From contig CP070758.1 in NCBI GenBank assembly GCA_020348925.1, positions 4,857,341-4,870,070 of the forward strand: a stretch of DNA of 12,730 bases, given 5' to 3'. Each line of letters begins with the position of its first letter. Position 1 is the stretch's first letter. Positions 1-7,228 of the stretch are shown here, one piece after another. The position numbers were made by a program, and so were the translations under genes. Origin of the DNA: Gemmatimonadota bacterium. Lineage in GTDB: Bacteria; JBHIER01; G020348925. Below the pieces are notes generated by a model that searched no databases, was not told where the DNA came from, and saw nothing but the letters and a program-made list of their open reading frames with translations.

Positions 1-723
1 GGCGCTGATGATGGCCCCCACATAGGACTCGAAGAGATCAGCCCCCATTCCGGCCACGTCGCCGACATTGTCCCCCACATTGTCGGCGATGACGGCGGGG
101 TTCCGCGGGTCGTCCTCGGGGATTCCCGCTTCCACCTTGCCGACCAGGTCAGCCCCCACGTCTGCGGCCTTCGTGTAGATCCCACCCCCGACCCTGGCGA
201 AGATGGCCACCGACGAGGCACCAAAACCAAATCCGGGGATGATCTTCAGAAAATCGGGAGCGTTATGAAACAGAAAATAGAGGATCGTCAGTCCCAAGAT
301 CCCGATGCTGACCACACACATGCCCATGACTGCCCCGCCGCGGAAGGAGACCCGGAGCCCGTCGTTCAAACTTCTCTGGGCCGCCGCCGCCGTTCTGGCG
401 TTTGAGCGAACGGCAACGTTCATGCCGATGAATCCAGCCAGTCCTGAGCAGAGTGCACCGAAGACGAAAGCAAAGGCCACGGAAACTCCCAGACCAGGTA
501 GAACGCCAAGTACAATCGTGACGAGGACGACAAAGAGAGCCAAAATCCGATATTCCCGGCTTAAGAAGGCCAAGGCGCCCTCTTTAATTGCCCCGGATAT
601 TTCTCTCATTCTTTCCGGTCCTTCATCCTGCTTCAATACATAACGAATGAGGTAGAGCGCGAAGACCAGTCCGAGCAATCCAGCACCTGCTGCGATGAGT
701 GGTACGCCGATCTGTGAGACCAT
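1..723 (-). CDS. hppA: Membrane-bound ion-pumping pyrophosphatase, N-terminal part (runs off the left edge)
   Basis: This integral membrane pump hydrolyses pyrophosphate and moves H+ or Na+ across the cytoplasmic membrane. The 241 codons visible read open from an ATG at 723 to the window edge. A family protein is usually about 650-800 residues, so roughly a third is seen. Hydrophobic segments lie near residues 5-29, 60-100 and 130-153. The catalytic signature [18 protein letters not shown] is at 181-198, followed by the acidic substrate and Mg-binding stretch DDPRNPA...DNVGDNVGD at 204-222. These motifs make the family assignment very safe. The ion specificity and K+ dependence depend on residues outside the window. 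An AAAGGAG Shine-Dalgarno lies 7 bases before the ATG. The gene starts 18 bases after pth ends, so it is probably the last known member of the prs-rplY-pth transcript. It could recycle pyrophosphate made by biosynthesis and tRNA charging. Confidence 0.96.
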   Translation of the reverse strand, partial: MVSQIGVPLIAAGAGLLGLVFALYLIRYVLKQDEGPERMREISGAIKEGALAFLSREYRILALFVVLVTIVLGVLPGLGVSVAFAFVFGALCSGLAGFIGMNVAVRSNARTAAAAQRSLNDGLRVSFRGGAVMGMCVVSIGILGLTILYFLFHNAPDFLKIIPGFGFGASSVAIFARVGGGIYTKAADVGADLVGKVEAGIPEDDPRNPAVIADNVGDNVGDVAGMGADLFESYVGAIISA

Positions 724-741
724 ATCATCACTCCTTTCGGA

Positions 742-1287
742 TCAGTTAAACGTATTCATTGTCTGCTCCAGCCCGTTGCATAGAATAGACAGGACCGCTT
801 CTGTGGCCTGAAGCACCGCGTCCCGAATGACCGTCTCCTCCTCGGGCAGGAAATCATCCAGGACAAAATCGACCAGATCACCATCAGGAGGAGGACTCCC
901 GATGCCTACCCGGACTCTGGGAAAAACCTCTGTGTTCAAACAGTCGATAATTGAGGCCAAGCCATTATGGCCGCCGTCACTACCCGAGCGCCGAATACGA
1001 ATCTTGCCGAGTGGAAGATAGCAATCGTCACACACCACGATCAGCCGGTCAAGTGGGACGTCGTGCTCCTGTACAAGTTGGGCGACAGAAAAACCGCTTT
1101 CATTCATATATGTGACCGGCTTGACAATAAAAAAACCGGCCTCCTTGTATGTGCCGGTACCTATGATGTAATGTTCTCCACCGGCCATAAGTCCGATATG
1201 AAATCGGCTGGAGATTTCTTCGACGACTCGAAATCCGACGTTATGTCTCGTCCGCGTGTAACGATCTCCCGGATTTCCTAAGCCCAC
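742..1287 (-). CDS. pth: Peptidyl-tRNA hydrolase
   Basis: Pth frees tRNA from peptidyl-tRNA that drops off the ribosome; it acts in the cytosol and is normally essential. Visible family motifs are GLGNPG at the N-terminus, RTRHNVGF with the catalytic His, KPVTYMNESG, the DD of VCDDCYLPLGKIRIR, and SGSDGGHNGLASI with the second conserved His-Asn pair. The given start is a GTG at 1287 (181 aa). It is the only ATG/GTG/TTG in frame, because an upstream in-frame stop lies at 1336-1338. This start is suspect: it removes the first beta strand that precedes GLGNPG in the family, and no good Shine-Dalgarno stands before it. In frame upstream, an ATA at 1309-1311 follows GAGGGG and would give ENRFYAIVGLGNPG, the expected N-terminus (189 aa). 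The gene lies 87 bases after rplY and 18 before hppA. The prs-ctc-pth order is classical. Confidence 0.95.
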   Translation of the reverse strand: MGLGNPGDRYTRTRHNVGFRVVEEISSRFHIGLMAGGEHYIIGTGTYKEAGFFIVKPVTYMNESGFSVAQLVQEHDVPLDRLIVVCDDCYLPLGKIRIRRSGSDGGHNGLASIIDCLNTEVFPRVRVGIGSPPPDGDLVDFVLDDFLPEEETVIRDAVLQATEAVLSILCNGLEQTMNTFN

Positions 1288-1374
1288 AATGGCATAAAAA
1301 CGATTCTCTATTTTCCCCTCAACCTCGACTCGAAGTCATCGGATTCGAAAAACCTGAAAAGAGTGCATTGAAGA

Positions 1375-2061
1375 TCAGGAGGATCCTTCTTCCTCCTTCT
1401 CTTTCTCTTTCTCCTCTTTCGCCTCACCCTTCTCGATCACTTCAGGTTCTTCAACCTCTTCTTCTTTTTCCTCCTCTACCGGCACAGCCTCTTTTATAAC
1501 CGTTGGCGGAACAACCGTGACCACGGCTCGCTGTGCCTCTGTTAAAACGCGCGCTTTCTCCACGGTGATATTCTCAACGTGGATTGAGTCACCCACATCC
1601 AGATTCTCAATGTTGAGCTCAATATGCTCCGGAATGTTCGTCGGTAAACACTCAACCTCTATCTTATGCAAAATATGCTGAACGATCCCTCCCTTCTCCC
1701 TGACACCGATCGGTGTTCCGATAAGTGTAACCGGAATCTCCAATTGGATATTCTCAGTCAGTGAGATATGATGTAAGTCCACATGGAGCAGATCTCCTCT
1801 CACTGGGTCTCGCTGCATCTCTTTAAAGATCACTTTCCGATCTTTGCTTTTCTCACTACCCAGCTGAAGCGTAATAAGCGCCGTATCTCCGTGTATTGAA
1901 TGGAGAAGGGTGGTTAAGTGTTGGGAATCAATGGCAAGTGGTACGGTCTCCTCACCCCTTCCGTATAGGACGGCATGGGTCTTACCGTTCCTGCGCATAC
2001 TCTTGGCAAATCCCTTTCCGGTCTCACTTCGCTTTTCAGCCTTCAATACAACATCAAGCAT
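1375..2061 (-). CDS. rplY: 50S ribosomal protein L25, long Ctc/TL5 form
   Basis: L25 binds 5S rRNA in the large ribosomal subunit. At 228 aa this is the two-domain form (called Ctc in Bacillus, TL5 in Thermus), not the about 95-aa form of E. coli. Residues 1-95 are the 5S-binding domain, with the typical RSETGKGFAKSMRRNGKTHAVLYG segment in two parts near 11-35 and FKEMQRDPVRGDLLHVDL near 79-96. The middle, about 100-185, is the TL5 beta domain (IPVTLIGTPIGVREKGGIV, HIELNIENLDVGDSIHV). From about 194 to the end the chain is almost only Glu, Lys and Val, a long acidic low-complexity tail of the kind many L25/Ctc proteins carry. The ATG at 2061 has AAAGGAGAG close upstream. It starts 23 bases after the end of the prs reading frame, so the two are probably co-transcribed. 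L25 may be stress-induced, as Ctc is in Bacillus, but nothing here shows that. Confidence 0.96.
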   Translation of the reverse strand: MLDVVLKAEKRSETGKGFAKSMRRNGKTHAVLYGRGEETVPLAIDSQHLTTLLHSIHGDTALITLQLGSEKSKDRKVIFKEMQRDPVRGDLLHVDLHHISLTENIQLEIPVTLIGTPIGVREKGGIVQHILHKIEVECLPTNIPEHIELNIENLDVGDSIHVENITVEKARVLTEAQRAVVTVVPPTVIKEAVPVEEEKEEEVEEPEVIEKGEAKEEKEKEKEEEGSS

Positions 2062-2084
2062 TACTTTCTCTCCTTTGTACCGCC

Positions 2085-3017
2085 TTAATCAAAGAGTGAA
2101 CTGATGGAACGTTCCTCGTGAATTCTCAAAATAGCCTCTCCCAGAAGTTCCGCCACAGAAAACACCATGACCTTTGGACTCCTCTTTTCTTCAGGGACAG
2201 GGATTGTATTGGTAACAAATAAACGCTTAATGGACGAATTCTCAATTTTTTGAACGGCATCACCCGACAGGACGGGATGTGTGCACGCGACATAAATCTC
2301 TTGTGCGCCTTACTTCTCCAAGGCCAGTGCCGCTTCAATTATTGTGCCACCTGTATCTATCATGTCATCTCTGATCAAGATGTTTTTCTTATCAACTTCA
2401 CCGATAATATTCATGACTTCAGCCACATCCGGCTTGGGCCGACGTTTATCCACAAGAGCCAGACCGGCCCCGAGACGTTTCGCGTAGGCTCTGGCCATGT
2501 CGATGCTCCCGGCATCAGGTGCCACCACGACGAGATCGGATATCTCCATATCTTTGAGATATTTACTGAATACGAGGGACGAATAGAGATGATCAAAGGG
2601 GATATTGAAGAATCCCTGTATTTGAGCGGCATGGAGATCCATGGTCACAACTCGATCCGCACCAGACGTGGAGATCAAATCTGCCACCAATTTCGCTGTG
2701 ATCGGAACACGTGGCTGGTCCTTCCTGTCCTGGCGAGCATATCCGAAGTACGGGATGACGGCTGTCACTTGCTTGGCAGAGGCTCGCTTCACAGCATCGA
2801 TCATAATGAGCAGCTCCATCAGATTGTCCGTTGGAGAATGGGTCGATTGGAGGATAAAGACATCGGCCCCGCGGACGTTCTCACAAATCTTAATGGATAT
2901 CTCACCGTCGCGAAAGCGTTTGACCTCAGCCGATCCCAGAGGTATTTTCAAATACGCGCTGATCTCTTGGGCCAACGTGACGTTCGCGTTCCCGCAAAAA
3001 AACTTTATACCATCCAC
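2085..3017 (-). pseudogene. prs: Ribose-phosphate pyrophosphokinase (PRPP synthetase) with an internal in-frame TAA
   Basis: Prs makes PRPP from ribose 5-phosphate and ATP, feeding purine, pyrimidine, His, Trp and NAD synthesis. The reading frame from GTG 3017 gives 235 residues with class I Prs motifs: FRDGE near 35-39, RQDRKD at 95-100, the catalytic DLHA at 127-130, and the PRPP loop DDMIDTGGT at 217-225. Codon 236 (2310-2312) is TAA. The same frame then continues without gap as GAQEIYVACTHPVLSG and on to EERSISSLFD and a normal TAA at 2085-2087, 310 residues in all, close to the family's about 315. So this is one nonsense codon, not a frameshift. The stop aligns with a variable position just before the conserved Gly-Ala. 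The remaining 74 residues include conserved C-terminal fold, so the short product would probably be inactive. No start with a Shine-Dalgarno is seen just after the stop. Sequencing or assembly error, recent mutation or readthrough are all possible. Confidence 0.9.
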
Positions 3018-3091
3018 AGCTACCCCTTCATGAGCAATGTGTGAAAATTGTTAGGACTGGGTCCTTTTTTGGAATCCGTTCTCTTGTATCT

Positions 3092-3166
3092 TGGCTGGGG
3101 CGGGAGGATTCGAACCTCCGAATGCGGGATCCAAAGTCCCGTGTCTTACCACTTGACGACGCCCCA
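3092..3166 (-). tRNA. tRNA-Gln (anticodon UUG)
   Basis: Read on the minus strand this is a full cloverleaf of 75 bases including an encoded CCA. The acceptor stem TGGGGCG pairs with CGCCCCA, the discriminator is G and CCA follows directly. The anticodon stem is CGGGA/TCCCG with loop CTTTGGA, giving anticodon TTG. The T arm GGAGG-TTCGAAT-CCTCC is perfect, and the D arm contains the AAGTGGTAAGAC core. U1 and G73 are typical of glutamine tRNA. It lies 101 bases after spoVG and 74 before the prs start. Glutamine tRNA next to prs or ispE is also known in other bacteria. It may be processed from the longer transcript; I see no strong promoter of its own. Confidence 0.97.
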
Positions 3167-3267
3167 GAGTGGATCATATCGTTAAAACTGGTCGTTCTCT
3201 TCGCTCACATACACATACAATCGACGATCGGATGCTCATTATCGGCTCGGATAATGAATAATACGTG

Positions 3268-3606
3268 TTACTCGGAGAAATCGGTTTCGACTCCACTCTC
3301 ATATTCCACCTCCGAGGTCAATGGCATCGGAGATTCCAGCGGACCCGTCTGCTTCTCCAGTTCAGCATAATACGCATCCAAAACTTTGGTCTCGAGGTAC
3401 TCCCGCATTCTGGGATTAATAGGATGGGCCACATCCTGATGTCGACCATTGGGCCGTTTCCGACTGGGCATGGCTACAAAATGTCCATCCTTTCCCCGAA
3501 TAATCTTGAGGCCGCGTATGACAAATTCATTGTCAAATGTAACATTGGCAAAAGCTTTTAAACGCTCCTCATCGCGCAGGGAAATACGAACCTCTGTGAT
3601 CTCCAC
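3268..3606 (-). CDS. spoVG: SpoVG family DNA/RNA-binding regulator
   Basis: SpoVG is a small nucleic-acid-binding protein. It affects septation and sporulation in Bacillus and acts as a broad regulator in Staphylococcus, Listeria and Borrelia. The 112-aa product has the whole family core: EITEVRISLRDEERLKAFANV, the FVIRGLKIIRGKDGHFVAMPSRK segment in two halves near 28-50, HQDVAHPINPRMREYLE near 56-73, and an acidic, variable C-terminus. The start is a GTG at 3606 preceded by AGGAGGAG. It follows the ispE stop by 3 bases, so its ribosome site lies inside the end of ispE and translation is probably coupled. In Bacillus spoVG lies between ispE and prs too, with purR, yabJ and glmU around it; those are absent here. 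No sporulation gene is visible, so a role outside sporulation is likely. Confidence 0.95.
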   Translation of the reverse strand: MEITEVRISLRDEERLKAFANVTFDNEFVIRGLKIIRGKDGHFVAMPSRKRPNGRHQDVAHPINPRMREYLETKVLDAYYAELEKQTGPLESPMPLTSEVEYESGVETDFSE

Positions 3607-3609
3607 GGC

Positions 3610-4476
3610 TCACTCCTCCTCTTGTGGATTGACCGGTTTTGTCACAAAAACATCCCATTCCGGGCTGCAAATCCGTTGAGCCGCTTTACGGGCCTCCTCC
3701 CAGGTCACAAAGAGACCGTAAGTTGTAGAACCGCTCCCGGTCATCGCTACCGCGGAAGCCCCCTCCGTGTGTAATACCTCTTTTGCTCTCTCAATAATGG
3801 GAAACCTCCGGGCCACCCCGCCCTCCAGATCGTTCGCAATCAAGAATTTAAGGCCATGAAGATGAACCCTCCCTTTGTAAGAAAGGCTTTTTAAATTAAC
3901 ATATTTACTGTTCTTTGTCAAGCTTATTTTTGCACTTTTATAGGCAGAGGCACTTGAGACCATCACCCTGGGATAGATGAGGACAAATCCTACGTCGCCC
4001 CAACCCGGGTTAAAATATTCGAGATCTTGCCCCCTCCCCCTGGCCAAGGCGGTCCCTCCCCTGAGAAAAAAAGGGACATCGGATCCAAGCTGTGCCGCAA
4101 GAGAAAAGAGTTCACTTGGTGAAACAGATAGATCCCAAAAGTTTACAAGACCCCTGAGCACTCCGGCACTATTACTGCTCCCCCCACCCATCCCCCCTCC
4201 CACTGGTATTATTTTATGAATCGTTATCTCAACCCCCTTTCGAATACCGTATGTCTCTCTCAAGAGATGTGCACTTCGGAACGCGAGGTTGGCCTCATCC
4301 TTCGGGACCAAAGGATGATCGCAACGGATCCGAATAGACCGAGGGTGGGACTTCAGTTCAATTTTGTCGCAGAGATCGACGGTCTGGAGAACAGTTTCAA
4401 TCTCATGATACCCGTCGGACCTTCGACCCAGGACCCTCAATCCGAGATTGATTTTAGCATACGATATGAGTTCCAT
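3610..4476 (-). CDS. ispE: 4-diphosphocytidyl-2-C-methyl-D-erythritol kinase
   Basis: IspE is the ATP-dependent kinase of the MEP (non-mevalonate) route to isoprenoid precursors, and belongs to the GHMP kinase family. From the ATG at 4476 the protein has 288 residues, near the family norm. The N-terminal AKINLGL gives the conserved Lys8. The ATP-binding glycine-rich loop PVGGGMGGGSSNSA is at 91-104, GSDVPFF supplies the catalytic Asp133, and MTGSGSTTYGLF near the C-terminus is GHMP motif 3. A longer frame with GTG at 4539 adds 21 residues (VYIQQGDRF...). I prefer 4476 because MELISYAKIN fits the family, although its Shine-Dalgarno is weak. It ends 3 bases before spoVG. The upstream neighbour is the DUF2723 gene, about 140 bases away. 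MEP-pathway use is usual for Gram-negative bacteria. Confidence 0.95.
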   Translation of the reverse strand: MELISYAKINLGLRVLGRRSDGYHEIETVLQTVDLCDKIELKSHPRSIRIRCDHPLVPKDEANLAFRSAHLLRETYGIRKGVEITIHKIIPVGGGMGGGSSNSAGVLRGLVNFWDLSVSPSELFSLAAQLGSDVPFFLRGGTALARGRGQDLEYFNPGWGDVGFVLIYPRVMVSSASAYKSAKISLTKNSKYVNLKSLSYKGRVHLHGLKFLIANDLEGGVARRFPIIERAKEVLHTEGASAVAMTGSGSTTYGLFVTWEEARKAAQRICSPEWDVFVTKPVNPQEEE

Positions 4477-4555
4477 GCGTTCCGGACTCCATTGTTTTCT
4501 CTTCAATATTAAAAATCGGTCTCCCTGCTGAATATACACTTTCCATCATTCCAGA

Positions 4556-4660
4556 TCAATCCACATCTTTCTCACTCATTCCGACCACAGAAAGATACGG
4601 TTTCGTCTCCTTCGCTAAGGCGTCTCTGACCTGTGTTGGGATTTTAAAAGGGCTTCGCAT
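4556..4660 (-). CDS. Possible 34-residue small protein (weak)
   Basis: A short frame from ATG 4660 to TGA 4556 overlaps the last 46 bases of the DUF2723 gene in another frame. It then fills much of the space before ispE. It reads MRSPFKIPTQVRD and later KPYLSVVGMSEKDVD, a balanced composition rather than the odd mix usual for shadow frames. An AGGG lies 8 bases before the ATG. I recognise no family. It could equally be chance, or the remnant of a longer gene. It is listed only because the sequence after the DUF2723 stop looks coding and no other feature explains it. Confidence 0.2.
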   Translation of the reverse strand: MRSPFKIPTQVRDALAKETKPYLSVVGMSEKDVD

Positions 4661-6522
4661 CTCTGAAGCCCTGTGCGCGCCTCCTCATTATTCGAATCAA
4701 TCCACAGAGCCTCTCGAAAAGCTTCGACAGCCTCGCCACAACGCCCCTGTTGGGAAGAGTATAACCCGCGGCTCGTCCACATATTGGTGTAAAAGGAGAT
4801 CACGGTATTATGAAAATAGTCATCATAGATACGATCGTGCAGCCCACGATAGCGAAATTCGAGTTTCGGCAGAGGAAGAAATCGACCATCCCGATAGAAT
4901 CGATGGGCGAGACCCTCCGGTACTTTGACGTACTCCGAGCCGATTGATCCCTCTGCTTCCGGTGTCACGTAGACTGGTCGTGAATCGATGCTCTTCAGAA
5001 TGAAACTGTCGATCATGCCTACATATTTGTTCTGAATCGCGACGGGATCGTAGGGTTCATCCTTCTCGAATTTCTCCAGTTCCACGAGAAAATCCGAAAC
5101 TTCACCCTGCGACGCCTCAAGAAGCCAGGGAGACTGACGGCGCAACTGAGGGTAATACCAGGATCGCCGCAGCAACTCCTGCTCTATTAACACGACATCC
5201 GGCCGCATTCCTTCAACATATTGAAAATAGTAGAGCGCTGAACAGAAAAAATCCCACTGGCGGCTGATGATGATGCCTCCTCGATCAACACCCTTCAGAA
5301 GATTGTGGGTGTAATCGTGCACAAAGTACTCCTTGCTCCGATCCACCTCGGTGTAATGGCTCCAAAGAGGGACAAGGGGTGTAAACAAAATCAATCCGGT
5401 GAAAGCATACTGAAAAATTTTTAAGCGCCCTTTGAGCGCTTCATACACCTGTGCCAAACCCAGCCCGATCCAAATGGCCGTCATAACGTAACAGGGCAGA
5501 AAATAGGATTCGATATCATGAATATCATAGTTTATGGCGTAGAGAAGATCGACGACGAACACACTCACAGTGAACCACAGAATCCGCCTTTCTCTTCGGT
5601 ACAGCCTCCACAGACCCACCATCGCCACAGGGATAAAGAAAGGGCCGAATTGCCCGGGAAAAGTCGCGAAAAAGAGAACCAGCTGTTTGGTCGCAATATC
5701 CAGGGAGGAAAACATCCAGACCTGATACTGTTTTCCCGACAGGTGGCGCAGAAGGTTGCCGATCGTCTCAGGATTCCCCCAGTCCAAAACGGGCTGTACA
5801 GCCGATCGAATCGGTAGATACAGATAGACGGACAGGCCCACAAGAAATGGAGGGAAAAGGACGGGGAACGCGCGGCTGGTCAGCCGTTTCAATCCTTCTC
5901 CGGTCACAAGAAGGTACACACAGGCCGGTGCCAGGACAATAAGGGTCATATGGTTGGCCATCCCCAGACCGAAGAGAAAGGCGAAGAGGACGTAAAACCC
6001 GGGCGATTGTTTTTCGCCGGCGTGGCCTTCCCCCTTCGCCTTCAACACGCACAGGGTGACGACAGCGATAAAAAAGGCGTGAAGTGAGTATACTTCCGTC
6101 ACGAGAGCCTGCGTCCAGAAGGTTTGCGAATAGCCCAGGAGAAGTGCCGAAGCCGCAGCGATGCACAGGATGAGGGGTTTCGGGTTTTTCCCTGGAGCGC
6201 TTGTATGTGTTCCCCCTTCCCGGTACCCCATCAGATGGCACATTAATAAGTACATGAAAAAAACCGTCAGTGCGGCGAAGAGTGCGGACAAAAGATTCAG
6301 TTGGAAGGCCTTATTGGTACTCAGGGGAAGGATTAAAAAAAGCCTCCCTATAAGTGTGTAGAGTGGATATCCCGTGGGGTGAGCTATACCGAGGGTGGCG
6401 CAGACGGTGGTCAATTCCCCGCTGTCTATGAACGTCACCGTCGGGGCTAATGTAAGGACATAGATTGTCAGGGCTAATATTGAGACGAGGATGCCCACTC
6501 CGAAACGGAGCTTCCTGCCCAT
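4615..6522 (-). CDS. DUF2723 family multi-pass membrane protein with C-terminal TPR (putative glycosyltransferase-like)
   Basis: The protein has 635 residues from ATG 6522. The N-terminal half is a DUF2723 domain (the family that includes eukaryotic TMEM260, reported to be a protein O-mannosyltransferase). A first membrane helix lies near 8-26, followed by APTVTFIDSGELTT with the conserved Asp33 and Glu36 in the first extracytoplasmic loop, then AHPTGYPLY. About ten further hydrophobic helices run to near residue 380. The rest is a soluble region ending in a tetratricopeptide-like stretch (GEAVEAFREALWIDSNNEEA near 594-613). Fold and topology suggest a GT-C enzyme using a lipid-linked sugar on the outer face of the membrane; the substrate is unknown. 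The frame could begin at a TTG at 6543, but ATG 6522 has AGGGA before it and starts right at the first helix. It lies 39 bases after lemA. Confidence 0.85.
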   Translation of the reverse strand: MGRKLRFGVGILVSILALTIYVLTLAPTVTFIDSGELTTVCATLGIAHPTGYPLYTLIGRLFLILPLSTNKAFQLNLLSALFAALTVFFMYLLMCHLMGYREGGTHTSAPGKNPKPLILCIAAASALLLGYSQTFWTQALVTEVYSLHAFFIAVVTLCVLKAKGEGHAGEKQSPGFYVLFAFLFGLGMANHMTLIVLAPACVYLLVTGEGLKRLTSRAFPVLFPPFLVGLSVYLYLPIRSAVQPVLDWGNPETIGNLLRHLSGKQYQVWMFSSLDIATKQLVLFFATFPGQFGPFFIPVAMVGLWRLYRRERRILWFTVSVFVVDLLYAINYDIHDIESYFLPCYVMTAIWIGLGLAQVYEALKGRLKIFQYAFTGLILFTPLVPLWSHYTEVDRSKEYFVHDYTHNLLKGVDRGGIIISRQWDFFCSALYYFQYVEGMRPDVVLIEQELLRRSWYYPQLRRQSPWLLEASQGEVSDFLVELEKFEKDEPYDPVAIQNKYVGMIDSFILKSIDSRPVYVTPEAEGSIGSEYVKVPEGLAHRFYRDGRFLPLPKLEFRYRGLHDRIYDDYFHNTVISFYTNMWTSRGLYSSQQGRCGEAVEAFREALWIDSNNEEARTGLQRCEALLKSQHRSETP

Positions 6523-6561
6523 ATGTCCCTGACTTCCAATCAAAGCATCTTCAAGAAACGT

Positions 6562-7167
6562 TTAAAATTCAACCTTCGGAGCCTCTCCAGCCTCCTCCGG
6601 AGCTTCGAAGTAGGCGCCGAGTTTGAAGCCGAACATGCTGGCAAAGATATTGGTCGGAAACCGACGGATGTAGCCGTTGTAAGCCAACACGGCGTCGTTG
6701 AATCGTTTTCTTTCCACAGCAATACGGTTCTCGGTTCCGGCCAGCTCATCCTGGAGCCGGATGAAATTCTGATTGGCCTTCAATTCGGGATATCGTTCCA
6801 GCACCACCATGAGTCGGGAGAGCACCCCGGACAGTCCATCCTGGGCTTGCTGGAATTGAGAAAAGGCCTGAGGATTATTAATGATCTCCGGGCTGATATT
6901 CAGCTGTCCCACTTTGGCCCGGGCTTCAGTCACAGCGGTAAACGTTTCCCGCTCGTGTTCGGCGTATCCCTTCACTGTTTCCACCAGGTTCGGAATGAGG
7001 TCGAAGCGCCGTTTGTACTGATTTTCCACCTGGGCCCAGGCATTTTTGACGGTTTCATCCTTCGTAATCATCGTGTTGTATTTTCCGGCAACCAGCCCTA
7101 TTGCCAGAAGAATTAAAACTACGATGAGTGCCAGCACAATGATGAGAGTCCGTGCACCTTTGCTCAT
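6562..7167 (-). CDS. lemA: LemA family membrane-anchored protein
   Basis: LemA proteins are small, single-helix membrane proteins with a long helical bundle; their biochemical role is unclear. The 201-aa product has an N-terminal membrane segment near 8-27, then the family signature YNTMITKDETVKNAWAQVEN and QYKRRFDLIPNLVETVKGYA. The middle part ends in YPELKANQNFIRLQDELAGT, and ENRIAVERKRFNDAVLAYN follows. A variable C-terminus closes it. The length is usual. ATG 7167 is preceded by GGGAGGA. lemA is very often next to a TPM-domain gene, as here, where the TPM gene (8062-8823) lies in the same direction with a nucleotidyltransferase gene between them. The pair is thought to act together at the envelope, by inference from that conserved linkage. 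Confidence 0.95.
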   Translation of the reverse strand: MSKGARTLIIVLALIVVLILLAIGLVAGKYNTMITKDETVKNAWAQVENQYKRRFDLIPNLVETVKGYAEHERETFTAVTEARAKVGQLNISPEIINNPQAFSQFQQAQDGLSGVLSRLMVVLERYPELKANQNFIRLQDELAGTENRIAVERKRFNDAVLAYNGYIRRFPTNIFASMFGFKLGAYFEAPEEAGEAPKVEF

Positions 7168-7228
7168 AATACATTCCTCCCGTTATCAAAGTATTTTGCG
7201 ATAGAGGTTCAATTAGAGATGGCGATAA

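Noticed and set aside
1378-1480. Glu/Lys-rich repeat tract as a separate element
   Set aside because: It is the in-frame acidic tail of L25, a common feature of that protein.
2126-2338. Frameshift as the cause of the broken prs
   Set aside because: The alternative frame gives no Prs-like sequence. The true C-terminal part continues in the original frame directly after the TAA, so a nonsense codon explains it.
2250-3044. Long open frame on the plus strand (264 codons) opposite prs
   Set aside because: It is the antisense of a strongly conserved Prs frame, has no recognisable motif and no good ribosome site, and is rich in Cys, His and Arg as shadow frames are.
3053-3070. Hairpin AGGAC-TGG-GTCCT followed by T residues on the plus strand, as a terminator
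   Set aside because: The stem has only 5 base pairs, no plus-strand gene lies upstream, and on the minus strand no T-run directly follows.
3167-3195. TATGAT on the minus strand as a tRNA-Gln promoter
   Set aside because: No -35 element lies at a suitable distance, and the tRNA is more simply cut from a longer transcript.
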